A stretch of 64,000 nucleotides of DNA from an uncultured Phocaeicola sp. (GTDB lineage: Bacteria > Bacteroidota > Bacteroidia > Bacteroidales > Bacteroidaceae), in NCBI GenBank assembly GCA_944320885.1, contig CALUJE010000011.1, forward strand, positions 20,313 through 84,312, read 5' to 3'. This document shows, in pieces, positions 28,123 through 37,932 of the stretch. The number at the start of each line of letters is the position of its first letter. The first letter of the stretch is position 1. Under the pieces are notes generated by a model. It made no database searches. It saw only the letters and a program-made list of their open reading frames with translations, and was not told the origin of the DNA. The translations under genes were made by a program, and so were the position numbers.

Positions 28123-30135
28123 ATGATAGACCAGGCTACCATAGACAAAATCATGGATGCGGCACAGATAGTGGATGTCGTATCGGAGTTTGTGACTCTG
28201 CGCAAAAGAGGCGTAAACTATGTGGGCCTGTGTCCGTTCCATAGCGAAAAGACACCGTCGTTCAGCGTATCACCGTCGAAGGGATTGTGCAAATGCTTCA
28301 GCTGCGGAAAAGGCGGAAACGTGGTGCACTTCATCATGGAACACGAACAGATGTCGTATTACGAGGCCCTGAAATGGCTGGCACGCAAATACAACATCGA
28401 GGTGAAGGAACGCGAACTGACCAATGAGGAGAAGCATGCACAAAGCGTACGCGAAAGTATGTTTGTGGTCAACGAATATGCGCGTGACTATTTCCAGAAC
28501 ATACTCTATAACCACGTAGACGGACAGACCATCGGAATGACTTATTTCCGTCAACGCGGATTCCGTGATGACATTATTCGGAAATTCCAGCTCGGCTTCT
28601 GTCTCGACCAGTTCGACGCGTTTGCCAAAGAAGCCTTGCGCAAGGGTTACAAAGCCGAATATCTAGTCAAGACCGGCCTTTGCTATACCAAAGACGACGG
28701 TTCTCTGCGCGACCGCTTCTGGGGACGTGTGATTTTCCCGGTACACTCGCTGTCGGGAAAAGTAGTGGCATTTGGCGGACGTGTACTGAAAACCGATGCC
28801 AAGACTGCCAAATATGTAAACTCGCCCGAATCGGAAATTTATCACAAGAGTAATGAACTTTACGGAATATACTTTGCCAAACAGGCTATCGTAAAACAAG
28901 ACCGGTGTTTCCTGGTCGAAGGATATACCGACGTGATATCCATGCACCAGTCTGGCATAGAGAATGTGGTTGCTTCATCGGGCACTTCACTGACTCCCGG
29001 ACAGATTCGCCTGATTCATCGCTTTACGAACAACATTACGGTGCTTTATGACGGCGACATGGCCGGTATAAAGGCGTCAATCCGTGGTATTGACATGCTG
29101 CTCGAAGAAGGCATGAATATCAAAGTGGTACTCCTGCCCGACGGTGACGACCCCGACAGTTTTGCACGCAAGCATAACGCTACCGATTATCAGAACTATA
29201 TCAACTCGCACGAGGTGGACTTTATCCGCTTCAAGACCAACCTGCTGCTGGAGGATGCCGGAAATGATCCTATCAAACGTGCCGGACTGATAACCGACAT
29301 CGTGCGAAGCATCTCCATGATTCCCGAAGCCATCGTACGCTCTGTCTATACCAAGGAATGCAGTCAGTTGCTGCAGGTTGAGGAGAAACTGCTTATTGCC
29401 GAGATAAACAAGCGCAAGGGCGAACAGGCAGAAAAAGAATACAAGGCAGCACACAACCAGACAGCACAGCCCGGAACAGAAGAAGCCACCGGCAGCAATC
29501 AGGAAGGAAAAGACCGGCAGGCAGCAGAGCCGGAGGACAAGTACGAATCGTTCATTCCGCAGGAAAACAAGGAAAGCAGAACATTCTACCCCAAAGAGAA
29601 ACTGATAATGGAAATACTGGTACGTTACGGTGAGAAAATCATGTGTAACGTGACCGACGATGAGGGAAACGAAAGAGGGCTGACTGTCATAGAATACATT
29701 GCAAGTGACCTGCAGACCGATGACTTGCAGTTTCACAACCCTATACACCGGCAGATTCTGGCAGAAGCCGTAGCGCACATACATGACGCCAATTTCAGGG
29801 CCGAACATTATTTCAGTACTCATCCTGACTCTACCATAAGCCAATATACCGTCAGTCTTATCAATGAAAAGTATACGCTGAGCAAGTATCACACGAAGAA
29901 CCAGAAAATCGTAACCGATGACGAACGTCTGCTCGAGCTCGTTCCCCACCTGATGATTGACTTCAAGCATGCCATTGTGGAGGAAGAGCTGAAACATACG
30001 CTCCAGGCCTTACAGAATCCGGAGAATGCAAAGGATGAAAAGAAGTGCATGGCCATCATGAAACACTACAAGGAACTGTCTGAAGTTCAGAAAATCATGG
30101 CTAAACGACTGGGTGACCGGGTGGTTAATGCATAA
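28123..30135 (+). CDS. dnaG: DNA primase
   Basis: A 670-aa replicative primase that makes RNA primers on the lagging strand. The N-terminal zinc domain is clear: CPFHSEKTPSFSVSPSKGLC followed by KCFSCG (CHC2 type, residues about 39-66). The TOPRIM catalytic core contains FLVEGYTDVISMHQSG, VVASSGTSLTPGQ and LYDGDMAGIKAS with the acidic metal ligands. A Gln/Glu-rich linker (about 437-485) precedes the C-terminal DnaB-interacting region. It lies 39 bp after the GntR gene and ends at a terminator. Confidence 0.96.
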   Translation: MIDQATIDKIMDAAQIVDVVSEFVTLRKRGVNYVGLCPFHSEKTPSFSVSPSKGLCKCFSCGKGGNVVHFIMEHEQMSYYEALKWLARKYNIEVKERELTNEEKHAQSVRESMFVVNEYARDYFQNILYNHVDGQTIGMTYFRQRGFRDDIIRKFQLGFCLDQFDAFAKEALRKGYKAEYLVKTGLCYTKDDGSLRDRFWGRVIFPVHSLSGKVVAFGGRVLKTDAKTAKYVNSPESEIYHKSNELYGIYFAKQAIVKQDRCFLVEGYTDVISMHQSGIENVVASSGTSLTPGQIRLIHRFTNNITVLYDGDMAGIKASIRGIDMLLEEGMNIKVVLLPDGDDPDSFARKHNATDYQNYINSHEVDFIRFKTNLLLEDAGNDPIKRAGLITDIVRSISMIPEAIVRSVYTKECSQLLQVEEKLLIAEINKRKGEQAEKEYKAAHNQTAQPGTEEATGSNQEGKDRQAAEPEDKYESFIPQENKESRTFYPKEKLIMEILVRYGEKIMCNVTDDEGNERGLTVIEYIASDLQTDDLQFHNPIHRQILAEAVAHIHDANFRAEHYFSTHPDSTISQYTVSLINEKYTLSKYHTKNQKIVTDDERLLELVPHLMIDFKHAIVEEELKHTLQALQNPENAKDEKKCMAIMKHYKELSEVQKIMAKRLGDRVVNA

Positions 30136-30140
30136 AAACA

Positions 30141-30182
30141 AAAAGACCATCGCATGATAACATCTCATACAATGGTCTCTTT
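30141..30182. terminator. Terminator between convergent dnaG and folE
   Basis: AAAGACCAT on the left pairs with ATGGTCTCTTT on the right, with an inner ATGA...TCAT pairing. A and T runs outside let it work in both directions. Confidence 0.7.
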
Positions 30183-30203
30183 CGCTAGGATTTATATCAA
30201 TTA

Positions 30204-30794
30204 TCAGTTTCTGCTGCGAATCAGATTCATAAATTCTTCACGGGTCTTTGCCTGATTAAACGCTCCTGTAAAATCGGAAGTAGTAGTAATGGAATTCTGC
30301 TTCTCGACGCCACGCATCTGCATGCACATATGCTTGGCTTCGACAACAACCATCACCCCTAACGGATTTAATGTTTCCTGAATACATTCCTTTATCTGCA
30401 GAGTCATACGTTCCTGTACCTGCAAACGATGGGAAAAGATATCCACCACTCTGGCTATCTTGCTCAAACCGGTTATATACCCGTTCGGAATATAGGCTAC
30501 GTGTGCCTTACCATAAAAAGGAAGCATATGGTGTTCACAAAGAGAGAAGAAATCGATATCCTTGACAATTACCATCTGGCTATAGTCTTCCTTAAACTTG
30601 GCAGACAACAATACCTCGTGCGGATCCATATGATAACCGCGTGTTAATGTCAACATTGCCTTTGCCACACGCTCCGGAGTCTTTATCAGTCCCTCACGTT
30701 CGGGGTCTTCACCCAACAATGACAATACCTGTCTGTAAGCTCCTTTCAAATCGTCAACGACTTGAGGATTTGCATAATTTTGAAATTCGTCCAT
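30204..30794 (-). CDS. folE: GTP cyclohydrolase I
   Basis: A 196-aa enzyme that converts GTP to dihydroneopterin triphosphate, the first step of folate synthesis. Zinc and active-site motifs are present: [20 protein letters not shown] with the Cys and two His, then [20 protein letters not shown] and [17 protein letters not shown]. Length is normal. Its start codon follows the SPOR-gene stop without a gap, so it is the last gene of the operon beginning at the DUF1599 gene. Confidence 0.96.
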   Translation of the reverse strand: MDEFQNYANPQVVDDLKGAYRQVLSLLGEDPEREGLIKTPERVAKAMLTLTRGYHMDPHEVLLSAKFKEDYSQMVIVKDIDFFSLCEHHMLPFYGKAHVAYIPNGYITGLSKIARVVDIFSHRLQVQERMTLQIKECIQETLNPLGVMVVVEAKHMCMQMRGVEKQNSITTTSDFTGAFNQAKTREEFMNLIRSRN

Positions 30795-31250
30795 TTAATA
30801 AGTTATATTTATTTGAGCACGCACTATAGATACTTCTTTGAACTCACCTGTTGTTTTCAGCTTACGCATTACCATATCGGCTTCTTCTATACTACGGAAG
30901 TCGCCAACCTGACATATCCAGCGGGGATTGATGAAATGCGTATATACAGCCAGCTCCGGAAAAGCCGTTCTCACTTTCTCAGCAATACTGTAGGCTTCGC
31001 TCCGTGCCTGACGCGAATTGTTTCCGGCATAAACCTGTACTCGAAAACCTGCAATCTTTACGGTATTTGACTGTTCTTCATCGGAATTGGCATACGGAGT
31101 TCTCTGCAACAAAGCGTTCAACCGTGAATCCTGATGAATAGTCACGGTTCCTTCGCCAGCCTTTTTCCGGGTCAAGTTTGACAAGATATCATCTTGTGCC
31201 CACCCACAAAACGAACAAAATACAAAAAGCAGCAAAAAAATCAGCCTCAT
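30795..31250 (-). CDS. Exported SPOR-domain protein
   Basis: A 151-aa protein read from the ATG at 31250, because an earlier in-frame ATG (31286) lies inside the tpiA terminator. Residues 1-19 are a signal peptide (MRLIFLLLFVFCSFCGWAQ). The C-terminal 75 residues are a SPOR domain: GFRVQVYAGNNSRQARSEAY, then FPELAVYTHFINPRWICQVG and DFRSIEEADMVMRKLKT. SPOR domains bind denuded glycan of septal peptidoglycan. It sits between tpiA and folE. Confidence 0.82.
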   Translation of the reverse strand: MRLIFLLLFVFCSFCGWAQDDILSNLTRKKAGEGTVTIHQDSRLNALLQRTPYANSDEEQSNTVKIAGFRVQVYAGNNSRQARSEAYSIAEKVRTAFPELAVYTHFINPRWICQVGDFRSIEEADMVMRKLKTTGEFKEVSIVRAQINITY

Positions 31251-31266
31251 AACTAATGTCTGAAAA

Positions 31267-31303
31267 GAAAGGCCAAACGTAAACATTGCCGTTCGGCCTT
31301 TCT
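31267..31303 (-). terminator. Terminator after tpiA
   Basis: GAAAGGCC plus AAACG pairs with the complementary CG-TT-GGCCTTTC arm, with a T-rich tail on the minus strand. Read-through must feed the SPOR and folE genes unless they have their own promoter. Confidence 0.6.
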
Positions 31304-31325
31304 GATATAACCTTTTAATATTTAA

Positions 31326-32081
31326 TTATTTGAATGCGTCAATGATGCCTTTGAAATCGGCAGCTTTCAATGAAGCTCCACCAATCAGACCACCATCAAC
31401 ATCCGGATTAGCAAACAGTTCCTTAGCATTTGACGGTTTGCAGCTTCCTCCATACAGAATTGAAGTATTTTCTGCAACTTCTTTTCCATACTTGTCAGCA
31501 ACCAGTGAACGGATATATGCGTGAATTTCCTGTGCCTGTTCAGGAGTTGCAGTCTTTCCGGTACCGATAGCCCAAACCGGTTCGTATGCAAGAATTACCT
31601 TAGAGAAATCTTCGGCAGAAAGTGAGAATACAGAAGCCAATTGTGCAGCAACTACCTCATTTTGCTTGTTAGCTTCACGCTCTTCCAATACTTCACCGAT
31701 ACAGAAGATAGGTTTCAGATTGTTTGCCAAAGCCAACTTAACTTTCTCTTCAAGGATTTCTACTGTTTCATGATAATATGCGCGACGCTCTGAGTGACCA
31801 AGAATCACATATTGAGCACCTGTAGAAGCAACCATTTCAGCAGATACTTCACCGGTATATGCTCCGGAAACCTTATCTGCACAGTTTTCTGCACCAACAC
31901 CAATAATTTCAGAATTTACAATAGGAGTTACAGAAGCCAGATGAATAAACGGAGTGCAGATAACTACATCACAATTTGGTTTGTCTGCAGACAACACTTC
32001 ATTCAATTCTTTCGCCAAAGCGATACCCTCTTGCAGGTTCTTGTTCATCTTCCAGTTTCCTGCTACAATATTCTTTCTCAT
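31326..32081 (-). CDS. tpiA: Triosephosphate isomerase
   Basis: A 251-aa glycolytic enzyme that interconverts dihydroxyacetone phosphate and glyceraldehyde 3-phosphate. Signatures: N-terminal [11 protein letters not shown] (substrate Asn and Lys), [15 protein letters not shown] (catalytic His), [20 protein letters not shown] (catalytic Glu and the flexible loop) and [15 protein letters not shown]. Length is normal. It lies 40 bp downstream of the DoxX-type gene. Confidence 0.97.
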   Translation of the reverse strand: MRKNIVAGNWKMNKNLQEGIALAKELNEVLSADKPNCDVVICTPFIHLASVTPIVNSEIIGVGAENCADKVSGAYTGEVSAEMVASTGAQYVILGHSERRAYYHETVEILEEKVKLALANNLKPIFCIGEVLEEREANKQNEVVAAQLASVFSLSAEDFSKVILAYEPVWAIGTGKTATPEQAQEIHAYIRSLVADKYGKEVAENTSILYGGSCKPSNAKELFANPDVDGGLIGGASLKAADFKGIIDAFK

Positions 32082-32121
32082 TTTAGTTAGTTTTATATAT
32101 TAATAAATCTCATATTCTTTC

Positions 32122-33417
32122 TTACGCCCGCATTCTTCGTCTGCGAATCCAGCGGTACAGATTGTCTGTCATCGTAAACAGAAGCAAAGGTACAAAAAAC
32201 CATAGAAATACACCTAATATTCTTTGATTCAACTGCATGGTTTGAATCTCTCCCAACGGTATATTTTCCAATCTTCCGTTTAATACATATTCATCGGGAA
32301 GATTCTGGTTGCTCCATTTGTTTATAATGGTTCCTCCTTTCAGCAGCATCAGTCCGGGATTGGAACGTATCATTGTCTTCAGCATCACGTCATCGGCGAC
32401 AAGATAGGGATATTCTGCTCCTGTACGGTCTTTCCACTGCTCAATGTCGGCATCGGATGAGGATGATGTGACACAATAAAACGGATAACCGTTTTCTACG
32501 CTATAGTCATATATCTCATTTATCAAATCGATAGAACTGTCATCCGCAATATTCAGATAAGGAGCTATCAGAAGGAACGTATATCCCTCGTCGTCCAATA
32601 TCTGCTGGGTGACATCTTCGTCCGTATCAAGACTGCGCAAGGCAAAATCAATTATCGGCGGAACGTATCCTTCCTGCTTTACAGATGTCTTGCTGTCAAT
32701 AAACGTCCATGTACTGTCGGGATAATTGTCAAGCGTAAACTCCTTACGAACTCCGTCTTTCTCCAGAATAAAAGTGGTTTCATATACGGGCGGCTCCTCA
32801 CCTTCAGGAATTTCCATCTGTTGCCGGATGTTCGCTCCGACATAATAAGGGCGAAAATCAAATATCGGCAAATATATAATGCAATAAGCCACAACCGACA
32901 CACTGTATAAGATGCTATACAAGGATATCAGCCACTGACTTTTCTTACTGATAAAACGAAGTATCAACGAGTTGTTGAAATAGAGCCAAAGCGCAAAGAA
33001 CAGCAGCAATACATTCTTCCAGAACGTTTCCCAGTTGGTCAATACTATCGCATCGCCAAAGCATCCACAGTCTGAAACAGGATTTGCCAATGCCAGATAA
33101 AGCGTAAAAGGAGTCATCAGCAGCATTACCAGCGCGGTAGCTATTGAAGTCAACTTCTTACGAATGCCGAAAAAGAGATAGACTCCCAACGTAAACTCGA
33201 GAACTGCCATCAGGCATGACAAAAACAACGGAGCTAACGAAGGAACATAATCAGTCCATCCGAATGCCGAGAAATAGTCTTCTATCTTGTATACGGTTCC
33301 ATAAGGATCGTCGGCCTTTACAAAACCGGAAAAAATAAAGACTATACCCAATGCAAAACGGCAGAAATTTGTCCAGACGACATTCGCTCTATGTAATGCC
33401 TTATTCTCCAAAGTCAA
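32122..33417 (-). CDS. DoxX-type membrane protein with thioredoxin-like domain (BT_3928-like)
   Basis: A 431-aa inner-membrane protein. The first 150 residues form a DoxX/methylamine-utilisation-like four-helix unit (FCRFALGIVFIFSGFVKADD, LTSIATALVMLLMTPFTLYL, SDCGCFGDAIVLTN with a Cys pair). A soluble part (about 180-380) resembles a thioredoxin fold lacking an obvious CxxC, and a final membrane helix precedes the basic tail RWIRRRRMRA. Such proteins are conserved in Bacteroides beside DUF1599 and tpiA; their role, perhaps redox, is not known. It overlaps the DUF1599 stop by 17 bp. Confidence 0.78.
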   Translation of the reverse strand: MTLENKALHRANVVWTNFCRFALGIVFIFSGFVKADDPYGTVYKIEDYFSAFGWTDYVPSLAPLFLSCLMAVLEFTLGVYLFFGIRKKLTSIATALVMLLMTPFTLYLALANPVSDCGCFGDAIVLTNWETFWKNVLLLFFALWLYFNNSLILRFISKKSQWLISLYSILYSVSVVAYCIIYLPIFDFRPYYVGANIRQQMEIPEGEEPPVYETTFILEKDGVRKEFTLDNYPDSTWTFIDSKTSVKQEGYVPPIIDFALRSLDTDEDVTQQILDDEGYTFLLIAPYLNIADDSSIDLINEIYDYSVENGYPFYCVTSSSSDADIEQWKDRTGAEYPYLVADDVMLKTMIRSNPGLMLLKGGTIINKWSNQNLPDEYVLNGRLENIPLGEIQTMQLNQRILGVFLWFFVPLLLFTMTDNLYRWIRRRRMRA

Positions 33418-33943
33418 TCTTTATTAGTCCAAACACAGCGTAATTAATCATATCCATGTAATTGGCATCGATTCCTTCTGATACGATTGTATGTCCGGCA
33501 AGCGCCTCTATCTGTTTGGTTCTGTAAATCTTCATCAGAATCAAATCTGTATAAGAAGAAATTCTCATGCTGCGCCAGGCCTCATCATAGTCATGATTCT
33601 TGGCTTTCATCAGTTCCAAAGCCTTATGCGCATACTTGTCATAATATTCCAACGCCTTTTCTACACTCAAATCGTCTTTATCGGCATATCCAAGCTCCAG
33701 CTGAATCAGTCCGATAATTCCGTAATTGACGATACCGATAAACTCCGAACGGGGTCCTTCATTAATCATGGCACTGCCCTTTGTCTCGATGCTGCGAATA
33801 CGGTTTGCCTTGATAAATATCTGGTCGGTAACCGAAGAGGGACGCATTATGCGCCAGGCAGCTCCATAGTCGTGCAGTTTCTTTGAATACAAGTCACGAC
33901 ACAAGGTTATTATCTGCTCAAACTGTTTGTTCGTATCTTCCAT
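33401..33943 (-). CDS. DUF1599 protein (tandem domain)
   Basis: A 180-aa cytoplasmic protein with two copies of one helical unit. The first is KKLHDYGAAWRIMRPSSVTD, then QIFIKANRIRSIETKG; the second is AKNHDYDEAWRSMRISSYTD, then LILMKIYRTKQIEALAG. Each ends with a similar INYGxxGLIxxxxG segment. DUF1599 may be a nucleotide-modifying domain, but the function is unproven. It is the first gene of the operon DUF1599-DoxX-tpiA-SPOR-folE. Confidence 0.85.
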   Translation of the reverse strand: MEDTNKQFEQIITLCRDLYSKKLHDYGAAWRIMRPSSVTDQIFIKANRIRSIETKGSAMINEGPRSEFIGIVNYGIIGLIQLELGYADKDDLSVEKALEYYDKYAHKALELMKAKNHDYDEAWRSMRISSYTDLILMKIYRTKQIEALAGHTIVSEGIDANYMDMINYAVFGLIKIDFGE

Positions 33944-34016
33944 ATATCTGCTTAAATGACATGCAAAAATACTAAAAAGGATAGGTATTGCAAGAAGAGA
34001 AAAGAAAACAAATAAA

Positions 34017-34070
34017 ACACGGATGATACGACTTGCGACAAGTATCGCCAGAATACGTATAATCCGTGTT
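34017..34070 (-). terminator. Terminator after the M23 peptidase gene
   Basis: ACACGGAT pairs with ATCCGTGT around an inner hairpin (GATAC...GTATC type). On the minus strand it is followed by TTTTATTTG. It lies 32 bp past the stop of the M23 gene. Confidence 0.7.
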
Positions 34071-34101
34071 CAATCTGATATTTTATTTATTCATTTATCT
34101 A

Positions 34102-34974
34102 TTACGAGAAGCGAAGTACCTGGCCTATTCTCAACACAGTTCTCTTCGTGATACCGTTAAGCTTGCACAGGCGGTCGACAGACACTCCCTGACGTGAGGC
34201 AATCTTCGACAAGGTATCTCCTTTCTTAACCCGGTAATAACGAACGCTTCCACTATTGTCGTTCGAAGCAACACTCTTCTGAGACTTGTTCTTGACTCCC
34301 GGTTTGTAATAAGTATAGGTTTCTGTTACGATATCCTGATTAGGAAAGTCAAACATCAACGCCGGATTGATATCCTTTCCAAGGAAACGGGTTTCGAAAT
34401 GCAGATGTGACCCCGTAGAACGACCGGTATTTCCACCCAATCCTATCGGCTCTCCAGCCTTAACATACTGATTGATTGCGACCAGTTGTTTTGACAGGTG
34501 ACCATATACGGTTTCGAGTCCGTTGTCATGGCGAATCACTACATATTTTCCATAGCCGCGTCGCTCATAATCTACTACACGTACCTTTCCGTCGAAAGCT
34601 GAGCGGATAGTATCACCGATGTATACTTTTATATCTATTCCCTTATGCATACGGCGACGACGGGGACCGTACTTGGAAGTTACTTTATTGTTGGTAGTCG
34701 GCATACAGAATCCCTTCAAATCAATAGTGAAGGAATCGGGGAGGGTCACGTCATTGTATACATGTACATGGTCTGTTATCCAACTGGGATACAATGCAAA
34801 ACCCGGATACTCCATTTTTTCTTTCTGAATCTGGCGCTGTAAAGCTACCGAATCAATTGCTTTCATTTTTTTGTCTACGGGAGCCTGGCTTGCCAGCAGG
34901 TCCTGAGAGTAAGCGTTTACGCCTACCATTGCCAATACGACAACTGCAATAGTTCGAATACTTTTTAAAATCAT
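34102..34974 (-). CDS. M23 metallopeptidase with LysM domain
   Basis: A 290-aa secreted peptidoglycan hydrolase, read from the ATG at 34974, which begins directly with a signal peptide (MILKSIRTIAVVVLAMVGV, ending AYSQ). The M23 (LytM/NlpD) domain has RMHKGIDIKVYIGD (zinc His and Asp) and GRSTGSHLHFETRF (the HLH motif). The last 45 residues are a LysM repeat (YRVKKGDTLSKIASRQGVSV, then LNGITKRTVLRIGQ). It may cleave cross-links during division or activate amidases; all zinc ligands are present. It follows ndk by 16 bp. Confidence 0.92.
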   Translation of the reverse strand: MILKSIRTIAVVVLAMVGVNAYSQDLLASQAPVDKKMKAIDSVALQRQIQKEKMEYPGFALYPSWITDHVHVYNDVTLPDSFTIDLKGFCMPTTNNKVTSKYGPRRRRMHKGIDIKVYIGDTIRSAFDGKVRVVDYERRGYGKYVVIRHDNGLETVYGHLSKQLVAINQYVKAGEPIGLGGNTGRSTGSHLHFETRFLGKDINPALMFDFPNQDIVTETYTYYKPGVKNKSQKSVASNDNSGSVRYYRVKKGDTLSKIASRQGVSVDRLCKLNGITKRTVLRIGQVLRFS

Positions 34975-34990
34975 CACATAAGAACATTCT

Positions 34991-35452
34991 TTAGAACTCA
35001 TCGTTTGCATACAGATACTGGAATGTAGTCTGTTTGTAATCGAAGATTTCTTCTGGTTTAAAAAAACGGTTTAACTCAACAACCGCATTTTCAACAGAAT
35101 CTGAGGTGTGGACTATGTTTTCCTGAAAACTCATGCTGTAATCACCACGAATTGTTCCGGGAAGCGCCAAACGACCATTCGTGACACCTGCCATTGCGCG
35201 TACAGTCTGCACGGCATCAACGCCTTCATAGCAGCACACAATCACAGGAGTCGCCATCATAGAATCTTTTACACGCTGAAAAAACGGTTTCGCACTCAGA
35301 TGTGCATAGTGTTCATTTAGTATTTCGTCGTTCAGTTGCATCATTTTCATGCCTGCCAACCGTAAGCCTTTACGCTCAAAACGAGTGGTTATTTCACCCA
35401 CCAGGCCTCTCTGCAATGTACAAGGTTTTAAGATGACAAGTGTTTTTTCCAT
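34991..35452 (-). CDS. ndk: Nucleoside diphosphate kinase
   Basis: A 153-aa enzyme that transfers the gamma-phosphate from ATP to NDPs. The start at 35452 gives MEKTLVILKPCTLQRGLVGE, aligning with the family N-terminus; an ATG three codons upstream is also in frame. The active-site region is GTIRGDYSMSFQENIVHTSD, whose His is the phosphorylated residue. The residue after that His is Thr instead of the usual Gly/Ala. It is the first gene of the ndk-M23 pair. Confidence 0.94.
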   Translation of the reverse strand: MEKTLVILKPCTLQRGLVGEITTRFERKGLRLAGMKMMQLNDEILNEHYAHLSAKPFFQRVKDSMMATPVIVCCYEGVDAVQTVRAMAGVTNGRLALPGTIRGDYSMSFQENIVHTSDSVENAVVELNRFFKPEEIFDYKQTTFQYLYANDEF

Positions 35453-35690
35453 AAAAATCATGTTATTAGACGTTCATACTAAAATCAAAATTGCTTCAAA
35501 GATAAATTTTATTCTTTAAAATCGTAGAATTTACACTCTCTTTTTTGGGAAAAAGTTAGAGTTCTTAACACTTTTAACTTCATGAAATCAAGAAAATATG
35601 TCATTAAGCAGCAAAAGACAAAAGGGCATTATGCGGGGTGCTGTTTTTTGAATACAGTTTACTGCCAGGCATTGCACTGGAGAAGTATTT

Positions 35691-35778
35691 TGTGCACCGC
35701 CCGATGCAGTAATGTGCATTGCCCCATGCACAACTGTGCACCGCCCGATGCACAACAGTGCATCCTCGTATGCAGCAA
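35691..35778. repeat. Four tandem 22-bp hairpin repeats between ndk and recG
   Basis: Four units of 22 bp, each of the form TGTGCA, eight variable bases, TGCA plus four. Within each, GTGCA and TGCAC (or TGCA) are inverted, so every unit can fold as a small hairpin; units 1 and 3 share CCGCCCGA as loop. The gap 35462-35835 has no gene: it holds the ndk upstream region (AT-rich) and this array. Possible RNA or protein target; function unknown. Confidence 0.8.
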
Positions 35779-35835
35779 ACAGGAGTCGGCAATCTTTAAA
35801 GGAAAGTACAGATAAATGCAATATAAGGACTGACC

Positions 35836-37932
35836 TTAAGAAATGGCAGCCCAATTCACATTGGTCTTTCTCAAAGCTCTCAGCTGATTCCACAGGACGG
35901 CATTTTCCGGACGTTTTTCTTCGGGGTCATCATTTACAATGGCTTGTGCCACATCACGTACCAACTGCAACAGTTGTCCGTCACGTGCCAGATTAGCGAT
36001 TTTCAAATCAAAGGCAATGCCGCTTTGCTGGGTTCCTTCCAAATCGCCCGGTCCGCGCAGCTTCAAATCGGCTTCGGCTATTTCAAAACCATCGTTCGAA
36101 CGGACCATGATTTCCAGTCTTTTACGCGTTTCTTCCGTGAGTTTGTATCCTGTCACCAGAATACAATAAGACTGGTCGGCTCCACGTCCTACTCTTCCGC
36201 GCAACTGATGCAGCTGCGAAAGCCCGAAACGTTCGGCATTCTCTATTACCATCACCGAAGCATTGGGCACATTCACTCCCACCTCGATAACGGTTGTAGC
36301 CACCATTATCTTTGTTTCGCCCGATACGAAGCGCTGCATCTCGGCATCTTTTTCGGCAGGTTTCATCTTGCCATGTACCTTGCTCACCTTGTATTGGGGG
36401 AACTCTTCACAGATATGTTCGTATCCTTCTTCCAGATTCTTGATATCCATCTTTTCGCTTTCCTGTATCAACGGATAAACGATATAAATCTGCCGGCCGG
36501 CTTCAATCTGTTTTCTGATAAAATCATACATGGAAGCTCTCCGGTTGTCAAACTGATGAATGGTTTGAATGGGTTTTCTTCCCGGAGGCAGCTCGTCAAT
36601 GACAGACACGTCCAAATCGCCATACATGGTCATGGCCAGCGTACGCGGAATAGGTGTTGCCGTCATTACCAGCACGTGAGGCGGACATACGTTCTTAGAC
36701 CACATCTTGGCCCGTTGCGCCACTCCAAAACGATGCTGCTCGTCAATGATTACCATTCCCAAAGAAGCAAAAGTCACCGTATCTTCAAGCACGGCATGGG
36801 TTCCTATCAGCAAATCGACTTTGCCCAGTGTCAGTCCGGCAAGGATTTCCTCACGTTTCTTTCCCTTTACGGACCCCGTCAGCAGTTCTACACGTACCGG
36901 CAAGTCTTTCAGAAACGCTTTTATGGTCTCATAGTGCTGCGTTGCAAGGATTTCTGTAGGCGCCATCAGACAGGCCTGAAACTTGTTATCGAGCGCAATC
37001 AGGATACACATCAACGCCACGAGTGTCTTTCCGCTTCCTACGTCACCTTGCAGCAAACGGTTCATCTGCCGGCCGCTTCCCATATCCTTGCGTATTTCCT
37101 TAATCACTCTTTTCTGCGCGTTGGTCAAGGGGAACGGCAGGTTCTTGCTATAAAAGGTATTGAATATTTCACCTACCCGTTCAAAGACAAATCCTCTGTA
37201 CTTACGCTGACGGTCCTTGCTGTAACGCAATATGTTAAGCTGTACATAGAAAAGCTCTTCAAACTTCAGGCGGTATTGGGCCTTCCGGAGCAAATCGGGA
37301 TTGACGGGATAATGAATGTTGCGCAAAGCCTCGTCAAGCGACATCAGATGATGCTTCTCTACCAGCCATTGCGGCAACGTTTCAGGGACAGGTTCTTTGA
37401 GAAATGCCAGCAGATTCTTGGTCAGTTTCTCTATGGCATGTGAGTTCAGCCCTCCCTTTTTCATACGCTCGGTCGTATTGTAATATGGCTGCATGCCCAT
37501 ATTGGTGAGCACAAGCTCATTTACAGGGTCAATATCCGGATGAGCCACATTGATGCGTCCGTTGAATATCGTAGGCTTTCCAAATACGATATACTCCGTA
37601 TGAAGTTTGTATCGTGTAAGCAAGTATTTTATTCCCTGAAACCATACGAGGTCTATCACACCCGTACCGTCAGAAAAATGAGCAACCAGCCGTCGCTGAC
37701 GTCCTTCGCCAAAAGTCTCGAAACTCAGGATTTCTCCTTTCAGCTGGATATAAGGCATGTTTCCGTCAATATCCACCACATGATAAAGACGGCTCCGGTC
37801 TACGTATTTATAAGGGAAATAATAAAGCAAATCGTGCAAAGAATAGATTGACAGTTCCTTGTTAAGAACCGCAGCACGCTGGGGACCAACGCCCGGCAAA
37901 TACATGATATCTCTGGTTGTCAGGTCGAACAT
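35836..37932 (-). CDS. recG: ATP-dependent DNA helicase RecG
   Basis: A 698-aa branch-migration helicase that remodels stalled forks and Holliday junctions. The N-terminal wedge/OB domain begins MYLPGVGPQRAAVLNKEL. Helicase motifs follow: NRLLQGDVGSGKTLVALMC (I), VIIDEQHRFGVAQR (II), VLVMTATPIPRTLAMTMYGD (III), VATTVIEVGVNVPNASVMVI (V) and QLRGRVGRGADQSYCIL (VI). Length is typical. Its start codon overlaps the ispD stop (TGATG), making it the last gene of the pdxJ operon. Confidence 0.96.
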   Translation of the reverse strand: MFDLTTRDIMYLPGVGPQRAAVLNKELSIYSLHDLLYYFPYKYVDRSRLYHVVDIDGNMPYIQLKGEILSFETFGEGRQRRLVAHFSDGTGVIDLVWFQGIKYLLTRYKLHTEYIVFGKPTIFNGRINVAHPDIDPVNELVLTNMGMQPYYNTTERMKKGGLNSHAIEKLTKNLLAFLKEPVPETLPQWLVEKHHLMSLDEALRNIHYPVNPDLLRKAQYRLKFEELFYVQLNILRYSKDRQRKYRGFVFERVGEIFNTFYSKNLPFPLTNAQKRVIKEIRKDMGSGRQMNRLLQGDVGSGKTLVALMCILIALDNKFQACLMAPTEILATQHYETIKAFLKDLPVRVELLTGSVKGKKREEILAGLTLGKVDLLIGTHAVLEDTVTFASLGMVIIDEQHRFGVAQRAKMWSKNVCPPHVLVMTATPIPRTLAMTMYGDLDVSVIDELPPGRKPIQTIHQFDNRRASMYDFIRKQIEAGRQIYIVYPLIQESEKMDIKNLEEGYEHICEEFPQYKVSKVHGKMKPAEKDAEMQRFVSGETKIMVATTVIEVGVNVPNASVMVIENAERFGLSQLHQLRGRVGRGADQSYCILVTGYKLTEETRKRLEIMVRSNDGFEIAEADLKLRGPGDLEGTQQSGIAFDLKIANLARDGQLLQLVRDVAQAIVNDDPEEKRPENAVLWNQLRALRKTNVNWAAIS

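Noticed and set aside
35944..37443. A 499-codon plus-strand open frame opposite recG
   Set aside because: All RecG motifs are on the minus strand. The plus frame is a shadow.
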